The position numbers and the translations under genes were made by a program. DNA of 17,391 nucleotides from Verrucomicrobiota bacterium. GTDB lineage: Bacteria; Chlamydiota; Chlamydiia; Chlamydiales; JAEYWL01. The DNA lies in assembly GCA_023428915.1 (NCBI GenBank), contig JAEYWL010000044.1, positions 1 through 17,391 on the forward strand, read 5' to 3'. The stretch's first letter is position 1, and every line of letters starts with the position of its first letter. Below are positions 1 to 7,546 of the stretch, piece by piece. A model generated the notes under the pieces. It was not told the DNA's origin and searched no databases. It was given only the letters and a program-made list of their open reading frames with translations.

Positions 1-1
1 T

Positions 2-565
2 CCAACTGGTCCGACAGGTTTAACAGGCCCTACTGGACCCACAGGCCCCACCGGTTTCGGTGCTACCGGTCCAACCGGTCCGACAGGTTTAACAGGTCCC
101 ACCGGTCCGACAGGCGATACCGGATTGACTGGTGCTACAGGAGCTACTGGCCCAACAGGTCCCACCGGCCCAACAGGTCCCACCGGCCCTACAGGCCCGA
201 CTGGTGTAACAGGTCCGACTGGTGTTACAGGCCCGACAGGTCCCACTGGCCCTACAGGTCCGACTGGTGTAACAGGTCCGACCGGTGTTACAGGCCCGAC
301 AGGTCCTACTGGCCCTACAGGTCCGACTTGTGTAACAGGTCCGACCGGTGTAACAGGTCCGACCGGTGTTACAGGCCCTACAGGTCCCACTGGCCCTACA
401 GGTCCGACCGGTGTTACAGGCCCGACAGGTGTAACAGGTCCCACTGGTCCTACAGGTGATACTGGTTTAACTGGTGCTACAGGTTCTACTGGCCCCACCG
501 GTCCGACAGGTCCCACTGGCCCTACAGGTGCTACTGGCCCCACCGGTCCGACAGGTCCCACTGGC
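2..565 (+). repeat. Collagen-coding triplet repeat, gene 1
   Basis: Nine-base units (Gly-X-Thr codons, GGN-CCN-ACN dominant) run without a break except for the Gly-to-Cys change at 329-331. Synonymous codons vary (ggt/ggc, ccg/ccc/cct), so the array is not a recent simple-sequence expansion. The larger motif GVTGPTGVT recurs several times between about 200 and 440. Confidence 0.85.
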
Positions 566-958
566 TTATTTGTATATGATACTGGACAAAGCTTAACGTT
601 CTCAGTGAATCTTACCTTAGGGCTTAACCTTTTAGGCGCTCCTCCAGTTATGTATGTAGAAGCGCCGGATGGCACCGTACAATTTGGAGCCCCAGCTTAT
701 TCAAATATATTAGCACTGCTTCAAACAAGTACTGTCATTTACTCTCCTCCTCCAGTTGGTACTTATCACATAGGGATTAATGTGGTTCCTGGTCTTTTGG
801 GTGCTACAGCATTAGTGACCGGAACTGTAGTAGCGAGCAGAAATGGATCCACAACGTCTCTAGATTACCCTTTAGCTGCAATAAGCATAGTGACAGGTAA
901 TGAACAACAAATAAGTACAGAGTTTACTTATGCATTAACTCAAGTGCCTGCTCCATAA
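2..958 (+). CDS. Collagen-like surface protein, 5'-truncated by the window edge
   Basis: The frame is open from base 2 to the TAA at 956-958, so the true start and any signal peptide lie outside the window; about 318 residues are visible. Bases 2-565 encode unbroken Gly-X-Y triplets, mostly GPT with some GVT, GDT, GLT and GAT. The rest is a ~130-residue non-collagenous C-terminal domain beginning LFVYDTG and containing EAPDGTV, PPVGTYHIG and VVASRNGST. It is clearly homologous to the C-terminal domain of the next gene. Bacterial collagen-like proteins of this layout form trimeric surface stalks whose C-terminal domain nucleates trimerisation (family knowledge); the surface location here is inferred. 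One repeat glycine is replaced by cysteine (TGT at 329-331). The next gene starts 23 bases downstream, so the two are probably co-transcribed. Confidence 0.85.
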   Translation, partial: PTGPTGLTGPTGPTGPTGFGATGPTGPTGLTGPTGPTGDTGLTGATGATGPTGPTGPTGPTGPTGPTGVTGPTGVTGPTGPTGPTGPTGVTGPTGVTGPTGPTGPTGPTCVTGPTGVTGPTGVTGPTGPTGPTGPTGVTGPTGVTGPTGPTGDTGLTGATGSTGPTGPTGPTGPTGATGPTGPTGPTGLFVYDTGQSLTFSVNLTLGLNLLGAPPVMYVEAPDGTVQFGAPAYSNILALLQTSTVIYSPPPVGTYHIGINVVPGLLGATALVTGTVVASRNGSTTSLDYPLAAISIVTGNEQQISTEFTYALTQVPAP

Positions 959-981
959 GAAAGAAAGGAAAGTTAGTCGGA

Positions 982-2403
982 ATGAAACGTCAAATCCTAA
1001 CTTTCCTTTTAATTCTATCCCTCGTCAATAGCTGTATTCCGAGTAATTATTCTCCGCGTTATACAGCAGAAGGACTTCCTGCTGACGCAGCATATGGTGC
1101 TCCCCCAATTTATGATGATTCCCTAGAAGATTACGAACCGATAGAGGATGAATTTATAGAAGAGGAGCTTATCCTAGAGCCCCTTCCGGATAATCCGATC
1201 ATTCACGATTTATCTCTGCTTTTAGGAGCAACTGCTTTAGGAACTGTAGCAGGAATACTTGCTGCTAAATCATATGCCAATAAAAATGGTCCCGCCGGTC
1301 CTCCTGGGCCGCCAGGTCCAACTGGACCAACAGCGCCAGGTCCAACAGGTCCTACAGGAGCAACAGGCTCTACAGGTCCTACAGGGATTACAGGTCCCAC
1401 GGGTCCTACAGCAATTGGTCCTACAGGTCCAACCGGACCTACTGGCCCTAGCGGTCCAACTGGTGCAACAGGTACAGGACCAACTGGCCCGACAGGCGAT
1501 ACCGGTTTGACTGGAGCCACAGGAGCAACAGGAGCCACTGGTCCTACAGGTCCTACTGGCCCGACAGGTGATACAGGTTTGACCGGAGCAACAGGAGCTA
1601 CAGGAGCCACTGGCCCTACAGGTCCTACTGGCCCGACAGGCGATACTGGTTTGACCGGAGCAACCGGAGCCACGGGCCCTACTGGACCCACCGGACCAAC
1701 AGGCGATACCGGATTGACTGGAGCCACAGGAGCAACCGGAGCCACTGGTCCTACAGGTCCTACTGGCCCAACAGGCGATACCGGTTTGACTGGAGCTACA
1801 GGAGCAACCGGAGCCATAGGAGCTACGGGTCCAACAGGTCCTACAGGCCCCACTGGCCCTACGGGACCCACTGGTCCTACAGGCCCAACTGGCCCCACCG
1901 GTCCGACAGGCCCCACCGGTCCGACAGGCCCAACAGGCGATACCGGTTTGACCGGAGCTACAGGCGCTACGGGCCCCACCGGTCCGACAGGGCCCACGGG
2001 GCCAACTGGTGTATTTGTCTACGATACTGGAGAAAACTTGCAGTTTTCGATTACAAGAAATTTAACGCTTTCGCTTTTGACCGCTGCAGCACAGGCGTAT
2101 ATTGAAGCTCCGGATGGAACTGTTAGCTTTCCCGCAGCCTATGGAAATATCGCTTTAGGATCCCAGACAAGGACATTAACACTAAACGATCCCCCGGTTG
2201 GCACCTACCATATTGGCGTTAATTTCCCCCCCGCTCTTTTAGCAGCAAGTGCGACTGTTACTGGCTCTGTAGTAGCATCAAGAAATGGTTCAACGACAAC
2301 CTTAAACTTTTTCCCTTCGGGCGCCGTTAGCATTGCTACCACAACCGAATCACAGATAATCGCCGAGTTTACTTATGCTCTTACTACTGTGCCTAATCCA
2401 TAA
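982..2403 (+). CDS. Collagen-like lipoprotein with GPT/GAT triplet repeats
   Basis: A 473-residue protein in four parts. Residues 1-18 look like a lipoprotein signal peptide ending LVNSC (Cys18 lipidated). Residues 40-75 are an acidic Pro/Tyr-containing stretch. Residues 76-98 form a hydrophobic glycine/alanine-rich segment that could cross a membrane. Collagen-like Gly-X-Y repeats span residues 103-343, and a C-terminal domain spans 344-473 (VFVYDTG start, EAPDGTV, PPVGTYHIG, VVASRNGSTT) shared with the upstream gene. Most Y positions are threonine, which stabilises bacterial collagen without hydroxyproline and is a known site for O-glycans in proteins such as BclA. A GGAAAG sequence upstream can act as ribosome-binding site. 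The start is supported by the signal peptide following it at once. It is probably an outer-membrane or surface stalk; the ligand is unknown. Confidence 0.85.
   Translation: MKRQILTFLLILSLVNSCIPSNYSPRYTAEGLPADAAYGAPPIYDDSLEDYEPIEDEFIEEELILEPLPDNPIIHDLSLLLGATALGTVAGILAAKSYANKNGPAGPPGPPGPTGPTAPGPTGPTGATGSTGPTGITGPTGPTAIGPTGPTGPTGPSGPTGATGTGPTGPTGDTGLTGATGATGATGPTGPTGPTGDTGLTGATGATGATGPTGPTGPTGDTGLTGATGATGPTGPTGPTGDTGLTGATGATGATGPTGPTGPTGDTGLTGATGATGAIGATGPTGPTGPTGPTGPTGPTGPTGPTGPTGPTGPTGPTGDTGLTGATGATGPTGPTGPTGPTGVFVYDTGENLQFSITRNLTLSLLTAAAQAYIEAPDGTVSFPAAYGNIALGSQTRTLTLNDPPVGTYHIGVNFPPALLAASATVTGSVVASRNGSTTTLNFFPSGAVSIATTTESQIIAEFTYALTTVPNP
1288..2010 (+). repeat. Collagen-coding repeat with a higher-order 72-base period, gene 2
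   Basis: Nine-base Gly-X-Y units are organised into larger blocks. GDTGLTGATGAT appears six times (starting at residues 172, 196, 220, 241, 265 and 319), mostly 24 residues (72 bases) apart with one block shortened to 21 residues. The pattern indicates unequal exchange or slippage. Three triplet irregularities (TAPGPT, TAIGPT, GTGPT) break the helix near the N-terminal part. The reverse strand also stays open as Gly-Pro-Val repeats, only a shadow of this composition. Confidence 0.8.
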
Positions 2404-2421
2404 TAATTGTGAAAAAAATGA

Positions 2422-2456
2422 ATTCCAGCGATGCTTTTGCAAAAGCGGCATGGAAT
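2422..2456. terminator. Hairpin after the collagen genes, possible terminator
   Basis: ATTCCA (2422-2427) pairs with TGGAAT (2451-2456) around the perfect palindrome GCTTTTGCAAAAGC (2433-2446). A short T run (GGGTTTTAAT) follows at about 2464. The position between the collagen pair and the next promoter fits termination, but the T tract is weak and offset. Confidence 0.35.
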
Positions 2457-2503
2457 GGCGTCGGGTTTTAATAGAAACTAAACAATCAAGCCTTTAAGTC
2501 TTC

Positions 2504-2532
2504 TTGACATATTCCTATGCTGCATCTATGAT
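2504..2532 (+). promoter_or_regulatory. Sigma-70/sigma-66 type promoter for the GT2 gene
   Basis: TTGACA at 2504-2509, a 17-base spacer, and TATGAT at 2527-2532: a near-consensus housekeeping promoter. Transcription would start near 2539, giving a leader of about 24 bases before the ATG at 2563. The glycosyltransferase is thus expressed apart from the collagen genes. Confidence 0.75.
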
Positions 2533-2562
2533 GCGCTCAAAAAAAGATTCCATATTTTAGAT

Positions 2563-3690
2563 ATGAAAGCAAAAATCAATTCGTTCTGCTTGCTCGCTTT
2601 TCTATATTTTTCCTCATTGCCTGGCGCTACAGTATGTTTAAACATGATCGTGAAAGATGAACAAGATGTTATCGAGCGTTGCCTTGCATCTGTTAAAGAT
2701 CATATCGATTATTGGGTGATTGTCGATACAGGCTCAACTGATAATACAAAAGAAATCATTACAAACTACATGAAGGGCATACCGGGGGAGCTGCATAGCC
2801 GGCCTTGGGTAGACTTCGCACACAACCGCAATGAAGCTTTAGAACTTGCGAGAAATAAGGCTGATTATGTCCTTATTGTCGATGCAGATGATTCGATCGA
2901 GTTTCCTGACGGGTATGCCTATCCGCCATTAACATTGGATTGCTACCGCCTTATTATCAAAGATGCCGGCTCCCTTTATCAGAGGCCGCACCTCATAAAG
3001 ATCAGCCTTCCATGGAAATGGGTGGGCGTACTACATGAAGGGTTGTACTGTCCTGAAGCCGCAACCTATGAAGTCCTCCAAAATGTCTACTATATTCGGC
3101 AGTCAGGAGGGGCTCGCGCAAAAGATCCTAAAAAATATGAAAAGGATGCTGAAGTTTTAGAAAAAGCATTGCTTACAGAGCCAAATAATACCCGCTATGT
3201 CTTTTATTTAGCGCAAAGTTATCTAACAGCCGGCAATTTGCCCAAAGCTAAGGAAGTGTATGCCAATCGTGTGGCCATGGGGGGCTGGGACGAAGAGATA
3301 TATTGGTCGCTGCTGCAAATAGCTAAGATAGAAGCTGAGTTGAATAAAAATCTAATGGAAGTGACTAATGGGTATTTAAAAGCTTATGTCTATCGCCCGA
3401 CTCGGGCTGAACCCTTATTTTATTTAGCTGCCCTGCATCGGGCAGCAGGCAACTATCCAACTGCTTATTTTTTTGCTAAGGCGGGCTTAGATATAAAACG
3501 CCCTAGCGACGCTTTATTTATTGAGGATTGGATTTACAATTATGGGCTGCTCTTCGAGTATTCCGTTGCGGCTTATTGGACCGGCCATATAACAGAGGCC
3601 CGGCAAGCTACAGAGCAGCTTTTAAATAAAGAAGACCTGTCTGATTTTTACAAGCCCTATGTTCTCGAGAATAAAAAATACATTTACTAG
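2563..3690 (+). CDS. GT2 family glycosyltransferase with C-terminal TPR-like repeats and N-terminal signal-like segment
   Basis: A 375-residue protein. The GT-A core spans about residues 23-180: the first strand CLNMIVKDE, then VDTGSTDNT (54-62), and the metal/nucleotide-sugar motif DADD (107-110). The HEG motif at 158-160 is common in this subgroup. Residues about 190-355 form helical TPR-like repeats, a frequent fusion in the GT2-TPR family (SunS-like and related enzymes). It should transfer a sugar from a nucleotide sugar; donor and acceptor cannot be read from sequence. Odd: residues 1-22 (MKAK followed by a hydrophobic run to SLPGA) look like a Sec signal peptide or anchor ahead of a normally cytosolic fold. 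The ribosome-binding site is weak (purines around 2547-2552). The neighbouring threonine-rich collagens are plausible acceptors (inference). Confidence 0.82.
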   Translation: MKAKINSFCLLAFLYFSSLPGATVCLNMIVKDEQDVIERCLASVKDHIDYWVIVDTGSTDNTKEIITNYMKGIPGELHSRPWVDFAHNRNEALELARNKADYVLIVDADDSIEFPDGYAYPPLTLDCYRLIIKDAGSLYQRPHLIKISLPWKWVGVLHEGLYCPEAATYEVLQNVYYIRQSGGARAKDPKKYEKDAEVLEKALLTEPNNTRYVFYLAQSYLTAGNLPKAKEVYANRVAMGGWDEEIYWSLLQIAKIEAELNKNLMEVTNGYLKAYVYRPTRAEPLFYLAALHRAAGNYPTAYFFAKAGLDIKRPSDALFIEDWIYNYGLLFEYSVAAYWTGHITEARQATEQLLNKEDLSDFYKPYVLENKKYIY

Positions 3691-3728
3691 ATAATCTTTC
3701 TAAAATCTATTAAATAAAACCAAGTTAT

Positions 3729-3776
3729 ATTTATAATTATAAATGTAGTAAATTTATAATATGATTTTATAATATG
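3729..3776 (+). repeat. AT-rich leader with palindrome and tandem 13-base repeats
   Basis: ATTTATAATTATAAAT (3729-3744) is a perfect 16-base palindrome. TTTATAATATG then occurs twice (3753-3763 and 3766-3776), and a third degenerate copy runs into the start codon at 3785. Each repeat holds a TATAAT (3755-3760 and 3768-3773) that could serve as a -10 box. No good -35 box is seen. This is probably the promoter/leader of the next gene; function is inferred from position. Confidence 0.45.
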
Positions 3777-3784
3777 GTTTTATT

Positions 3785-5404
3785 ATGAATATAGAAAAAT
3801 CTAGTGGTCATAATTTACCTGTTCCTCCAGGATCCGGTTCCCCTAAAGCTGAAAAAGAACAGAAAGTGCAAGCTGAGGGAAAAACTTATAGTTTAAGTCC
3901 TAAGAAGTTCATTAAATATGTCCAATATGGCAAACAAATAAAAGAACTAGAGGGAAAACTTCATCAAACATCCAAAGAAGGGGAGATTAGAAAATTAGAG
4001 GCCAAGATCCAGCATCTGGCGCATAAAAAAGAAAACATCTTAAATAAAGTGCGTTTCCCTAAAAACTTTCTGGTGCCTTCGCGCAATGTGATCTCCTTAG
4101 ATTTCTATGAAAACGATGACACACCTTTTGTACAAGCTTCCCATCAACTTATCCAAAAAATGGTAGAACAAAAAACACTGCCGCCCAGTGCTCTAAAAGC
4201 GATGAATTTTAATTTTAATGGTCTTTGCCTGGGGGCCTGTATTGATTTTTCGACTGAAGCCGTGCATCTTTTTGATAGGCAGCCTCCTTTGACAGATAAA
4301 GAGTTCGAGCAAGCTATCATTGCGATCGCCAATAAATATAGGAAAGGAATACCTGCTGGCGGAGTCGCAGCACAAAGTGCTTATCTGGAAGCCAAAAAAG
4401 CGGAAACACAACAGAAGCCTCTTGATGTTTTAGAAGAAAAATTGAATCAATCTACTCATTTAAAAAAGCAAACTTTTGAAACTAATGTCGCAAAGACCTT
4501 TGCGACATGTTTTTTAATTGATCCGCAATATGTAAACTCAGCAGCAGGCAAAGAACTTATTGAAAATTTGTCTAAAGGGGAACTAAAGCTTCCTGAACAA
4601 CATGCATTACGAATACTACATACGGAGTTTTCTGAAAACCCCTCAGTTTCCTTAGATGATCATCTAGTATCCCTTGAAGAAAAGCTGCAGGAATTAAAGG
4701 CGGCAAAGGGGGATAAAGCTTATGAAGGAGTAAAGACTAGAGTAATGGGAGTCATGGCTTTGCTGCAGCATATTGAAAATGATTACAAAGAAAACCTCCC
4801 GCAGGCGTTAAAAGGCGGGCTAGAAAATCAAAACTTAATCAACCGAGTCAGTGAGCAGGTTCCGAAACAGAGTTTAGGTTTGCGGGATAAGGCTAGAGCA
4901 AAATTTTCACAAATAAAAGAAAGGTGGCGTCCTGTTCCTGTGAAACCCCTAGTGGAAGGGCGTACCTTGCTCCATTTGCAAGTACTGTCCCATTTAGATG
5001 ATGCATCGATTTTACGTGTAGCTGAAGCCAGAGATTTAAACGTCAAGCCTGTTGCGGCAGGAAAGTTTGGCACGCAAAGCGACCGATCGTTTCTAGCAAA
5101 TCTTGCCAATGTAGAAGACGGCGTCTACACTCTTTCCTTTTTAACAGAAGATACGGGAGCCCATGAGACTTTATTTATTAAAAGAGGCAATCAGGCCTAT
5201 AGCTGGGATCCTAATAAAGGCTTAATCCGCTGCGGTGTGATTAGCCATGCCCATCAGATTATGCAGATAGTTAAAACTTATGAGCCCAGTTCGCAAGTCA
5301 CCGTTGCGGAAATTCCCGAACATGAAAATCACCATCTGCATATGCTGCAGCTTGTTCCCAAAAAACAACAGGCAAGAACTTTGAACCCCATAAAAGCTGC
5401 ATGA
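3785..5404 (+). CDS. Putative secreted effector with a papain-like/YopT-like (C58-type) cysteine protease signature
   Basis: A 539-residue soluble protein without signal peptide or membrane segment. The N-terminus is Ser/Gly/Pro-rich, as in many type III effectors. Residues about 48-88 are charged and helical (coiled-coil-like). A possible catalytic triad is spread along the chain: Cys148 in NGLCLGACIDF, His460 in DTGAHETLFIK, and Asp475 in YSWDPNKGLI. The order Cys, then (G)xH followed by a strand, then W/F-DPN-G matches the YopT/C58 and related papain-fold effectors. A long helical insertion (about 200-390) separates Cys from His. The Cys-to-His distance is larger than in YopT, so the activity (protease, transglutaminase or acyltransferase) is open. 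The stop codon abuts that of the convergent next gene with no gap. The ribosome-binding site is poor. Host targets are unknown. Confidence 0.6.
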   Translation: MNIEKSSGHNLPVPPGSGSPKAEKEQKVQAEGKTYSLSPKKFIKYVQYGKQIKELEGKLHQTSKEGEIRKLEAKIQHLAHKKENILNKVRFPKNFLVPSRNVISLDFYENDDTPFVQASHQLIQKMVEQKTLPPSALKAMNFNFNGLCLGACIDFSTEAVHLFDRQPPLTDKEFEQAIIAIANKYRKGIPAGGVAAQSAYLEAKKAETQQKPLDVLEEKLNQSTHLKKQTFETNVAKTFATCFLIDPQYVNSAAGKELIENLSKGELKLPEQHALRILHTEFSENPSVSLDDHLVSLEEKLQELKAAKGDKAYEGVKTRVMGVMALLQHIENDYKENLPQALKGGLENQNLINRVSEQVPKQSLGLRDKARAKFSQIKERWRPVPVKPLVEGRTLLHLQVLSHLDDASILRVAEARDLNVKPVAAGKFGTQSDRSFLANLANVEDGVYTLSFLTEDTGAHETLFIKRGNQAYSWDPNKGLIRCGVISHAHQIMQIVKTYEPSSQVTVAEIPEHENHHLHMLQLVPKKQQARTLNPIKAA

Positions 5405-6511
5405 TTAGCGCCAAAAGGTGTCGGACCATTTTTTCGCAATTTTGGCCCAGGTGTACTCTTCATTGATAAAATAACGCATGGTGCTGCGCCTTTCTGCAGG
5501 AAATAGGTGGGCTTGGCTCATGGCAAGAAATAGATACTGCAGGTACTGGGCCGGGCTATTGCAGATATAGCCGTGGCGCACGGTTTCATTTAAGGCTGCA
5601 CTCGTGATAATTACGGGGATGGCTCCAGCATATTGGGCGCGAAGGCCCGTGATGCAAAAGGTTTCATCGTAAATGCAGGGATATGTCCAGAATGAAGCCT
5701 TGGCAAATGCCTCGTTTAATTCTTGATGGCCTACTTTCCCATGTTCTTTTACCCCGATTGAACCATATCTTGCAATTTTATCGCGCAAAGCGGCTTCTTT
5801 ACTGGCTGTCAATAGGCCCCAATGCTCCCAGCCATAGTAGATATCGAGTTGCGCACGGGGGTAGGCAATTTTAACGGCAGGCCACACATCCAACAAGAGT
5901 TCTAAACCGCGTGCATAATTAGAACCGTAAATGCAGGAGTAGGGGTTTTCCCTTTCCTGACAGGGACTGAATTGCTCTACATTGATTCCATTGCCATAAA
6001 TATTCGTATAGACCTCAAATTCAGGGTTGACACTCATCCATTGGCTTCTTTGCCAGGAAGAAAGCCAAAAGACATCATTAAAGGCCAATATTTGCTCTTT
6101 TGAGAGGCGCCAATGATACGTGTCATGGGGCCAAAGGTAGGTCTTGCCTGCGCGGTTTCTAATTTGTAATCCGTTCCAGGGCGCACGCCAGGATACGGCA
6201 ATATCGAAGTATTGGCCGGTATCTTCATGTACATGTATATAGCGGGGATTGGCTTGCGGATTGCGATAAGGAGAATTTGCCGGAGGATTGCCAAAAACAG
6301 TTACAGCATAGCCTAGTTTGGCTAACTCCTCAGACATGTAAATGACCGCCTCTTCAGAGCCGCTGATGCCTGCGTCTATGCTGCTTGGATCCCAGGTCTC
6401 CATCCCATCATAAACATAGGTGAATATAGCTAAACTGGTAGCTTCAATATTACTGGAAAGGAGGAAGAGCAGTAGAGTAAGTCTTACGACAAAGCGCCTA
6501 ATTTGCTGCAC
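5405..6511 (-). CDS. GT4-type (GT-B fold) glycosyltransferase with N-terminal signal peptide
   Basis: A 368-residue protein starting with GTG at 6511; the signal-peptide pattern begins right there. Residues 1-24 are MQQIRR, a hydrophobic run and SSNIEA, a good Sec signal. A GT-B fold follows: the N-terminal domain has GISGSEEAVIYMSEELAKLG (49-68), typical of GT4 acceptor-side loops. The C-terminal domain has YGSNYARGLELLLDVWP (195-211) and DETFCITGLRAQYAGAIPVI (282-301), the usual nucleotide-sugar region. In the EX7E motif the first Glu is E283 but the second position is Arg291, a deviation seen in this gene. An exported GT4 enzyme is unusual, because nucleotide sugars are cytosolic; secretion into the host, where donors exist, or a mispredicted anchor are the main readings. 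It is convergent with the effector-like gene and separate from ppa, which has its own terminator. Confidence 0.78.
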   Translation of the reverse strand: MQQIRRFVVRLTLLLFLLSSNIEATSLAIFTYVYDGMETWDPSSIDAGISGSEEAVIYMSEELAKLGYAVTVFGNPPANSPYRNPQANPRYIHVHEDTGQYFDIAVSWRAPWNGLQIRNRAGKTYLWPHDTYHWRLSKEQILAFNDVFWLSSWQRSQWMSVNPEFEVYTNIYGNGINVEQFSPCQERENPYSCIYGSNYARGLELLLDVWPAVKIAYPRAQLDIYYGWEHWGLLTASKEAALRDKIARYGSIGVKEHGKVGHQELNEAFAKASFWTYPCIYDETFCITGLRAQYAGAIPVIITSAALNETVRHGYICNSPAQYLQYLFLAMSQAHLFPAERRSTMRYFINEEYTWAKIAKKWSDTFWR

Positions 6512-6600
6512 AGCAAAAACCTATGTTAGAATGCCGCTAGTTCATTTATTTTTTTTCTCTGCAACTAGGTACAATAGCAGCAATGCGCATCATTATATAG

Positions 6601-6641
6601 AAAAAACCCTCTGCAAATCACTTTTTTTCTACAGAAGGGTT
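6601..6641 (-). terminator. Intrinsic terminator downstream of ppa
   Basis: Read on the minus strand, AACCCTTCTG pairs with CAGAGGGTT (one bulged base) across an ~18-base loop and is followed at once by a run of six T. The stem begins inside the ppa stop codon. This is a classic Rho-independent terminator and closes the minus-strand group. Confidence 0.8.
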
Positions 6642-7258
6642 TAAGGTTTTTTGAATTCTTGGATGTAATCCAAGTGGGCCAGCTTAATGATCTCTTGGGC
6701 TTCGGCTTTGCCATAGATATGGGTAATTTTGACCTTGCAGTTATGCCGTTCCGGGGAATCTTTATAGGTCAAAAAATAATGCCGGAGTTTTTCAACTAGG
6801 GTGGCCGGACAATCAGTAATATCCTGGATCCCCTCATAGACAGCATCATCTACCATTACAGCAATAATTTTGTCATCTGCCTGGCTGCCGTCAATCATGC
6901 GGAAGCCTCCGATAGGAACAGCTCGCAGCAGGATATCGCCGCGCAGGATTACATTTTCTGTAAGCACGCAAATATCCAGGGGGTCGAGGTCTCCCTGAAT
7001 ATCTTTTAAACCTGTTTTTGTACGGCAATATTCAGCTACGCGTTCATTGCAGTAGGTGTTAGGCAGCAGGCCGTATAATGTAGGGCAAAGGCTGGAATAC
7101 TTTTGGGGGCGGTCCACTTTAAGCAAGCCTGTCTGTTTATCGAGTTCATATTTAATAGTGTCTGTCGGCACCATTTCGATATAGCAGTTAACAATCTCTG
7201 GAGCTTGTTCGCCAAGAGATACGCCATGCCAGGGATGGGATCTATATAAGTTATTCAT
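6641..7258 (-). CDS. ppa: Inorganic pyrophosphatase, family I
   Basis: A 205-residue soluble enzyme that hydrolyses pyrophosphate to phosphate and so drives biosynthetic reactions; it acts in the cytosol with Mg2+. Visible signatures are HPWHG (8-12), KVDRPQKYSS (47-56), YGLLPNTYC (62-70), the metal-binding loop GDLDPLDICVL (89-99; Asp90, Asp92, Asp95) and the lysine-containing DDKIIAV (128-134). The usual GDGDPLD is GDLDPLD here, keeping the three aspartates. The overall pattern, including LTYK and LAHLDY near the end, is that of the chlamydial enzymes, which gives good taxonomic support. The ATG at 7258 directly follows the stop codon of the small upstream gene, so translation is likely coupled. 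Confidence 0.95.
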   Translation of the reverse strand: MNNLYRSHPWHGVSLGEQAPEIVNCYIEMVPTDTIKYELDKQTGLLKVDRPQKYSSLCPTLYGLLPNTYCNERVAEYCRTKTGLKDIQGDLDPLDICVLTENVILRGDILLRAVPIGGFRMIDGSQADDKIIAVMVDDAVYEGIQDITDCPATLVEKLRHYFLTYKDSPERHNCKVKITHIYGKAEAQEIIKLAHLDYIQEFKKP

Positions 7259-7501
7259 CTAGCCTCTGGGAATGTTTGGAGAATTAATTTGATTAGGCAT
7301 GGCTTGAGAAGGTGCTTGCTGTTCAGGTGCCGCTTGTTGACGCAAGGGCGCTTCGATATCTTCAAAATTGCCGGAATTGTAAAACTGGTTGTATTTTGCG
7401 TCATAAGGGTTTGTGTAATAGTAGAAGTTATCATGGCCCCAAATTTGGGCAGATAATAATTGCGGCAGCAATATTGCTAAGCCTAAAAGTAACTGTTTCA
7501 T
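7259..7501 (-). CDS. Small secreted protein of unknown function
   Basis: An 80-residue protein with a clear Sec signal peptide (MKQ, a leucine-rich core, cleavage likely after LLSA at residue 18). The mature part is about 62 residues: a Tyr/Asn-rich first half (DNFYYYTNPYDAKYNQFYN) and a Gln/Pro/Ala-rich tail. No catalytic motif is seen. The start is supported by a strong AAGGAGAG ribosome-binding site eight bases upstream. The TAG stop touches the ATG of ppa, and the amidohydrolase gene ends 45 bases upstream on the same strand, so the three may form one transcript. I do not recognise the family. Confidence 0.7.
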   Translation of the reverse strand: MKQLLLGLAILLPQLLSAQIWGHDNFYYYTNPYDAKYNQFYNSGNFEDIEAPLRQQAAPEQQAPSQAMPNQINSPNIPRG

Positions 7502-7546
7502 AATTTCTCTCCTTTTTTAAAGTACCTATAATATTATTATGTGTAA

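Noticed and set aside
1203..1997. Long minus-strand ORF of Gly-Pro-Val/Ala-Pro-Val repeats
   Set aside because: It is the complement of the collagen triplet array; GGN-CCN-ACN repeats leave the reverse frame open by composition. It has no ribosome-binding site or domain.
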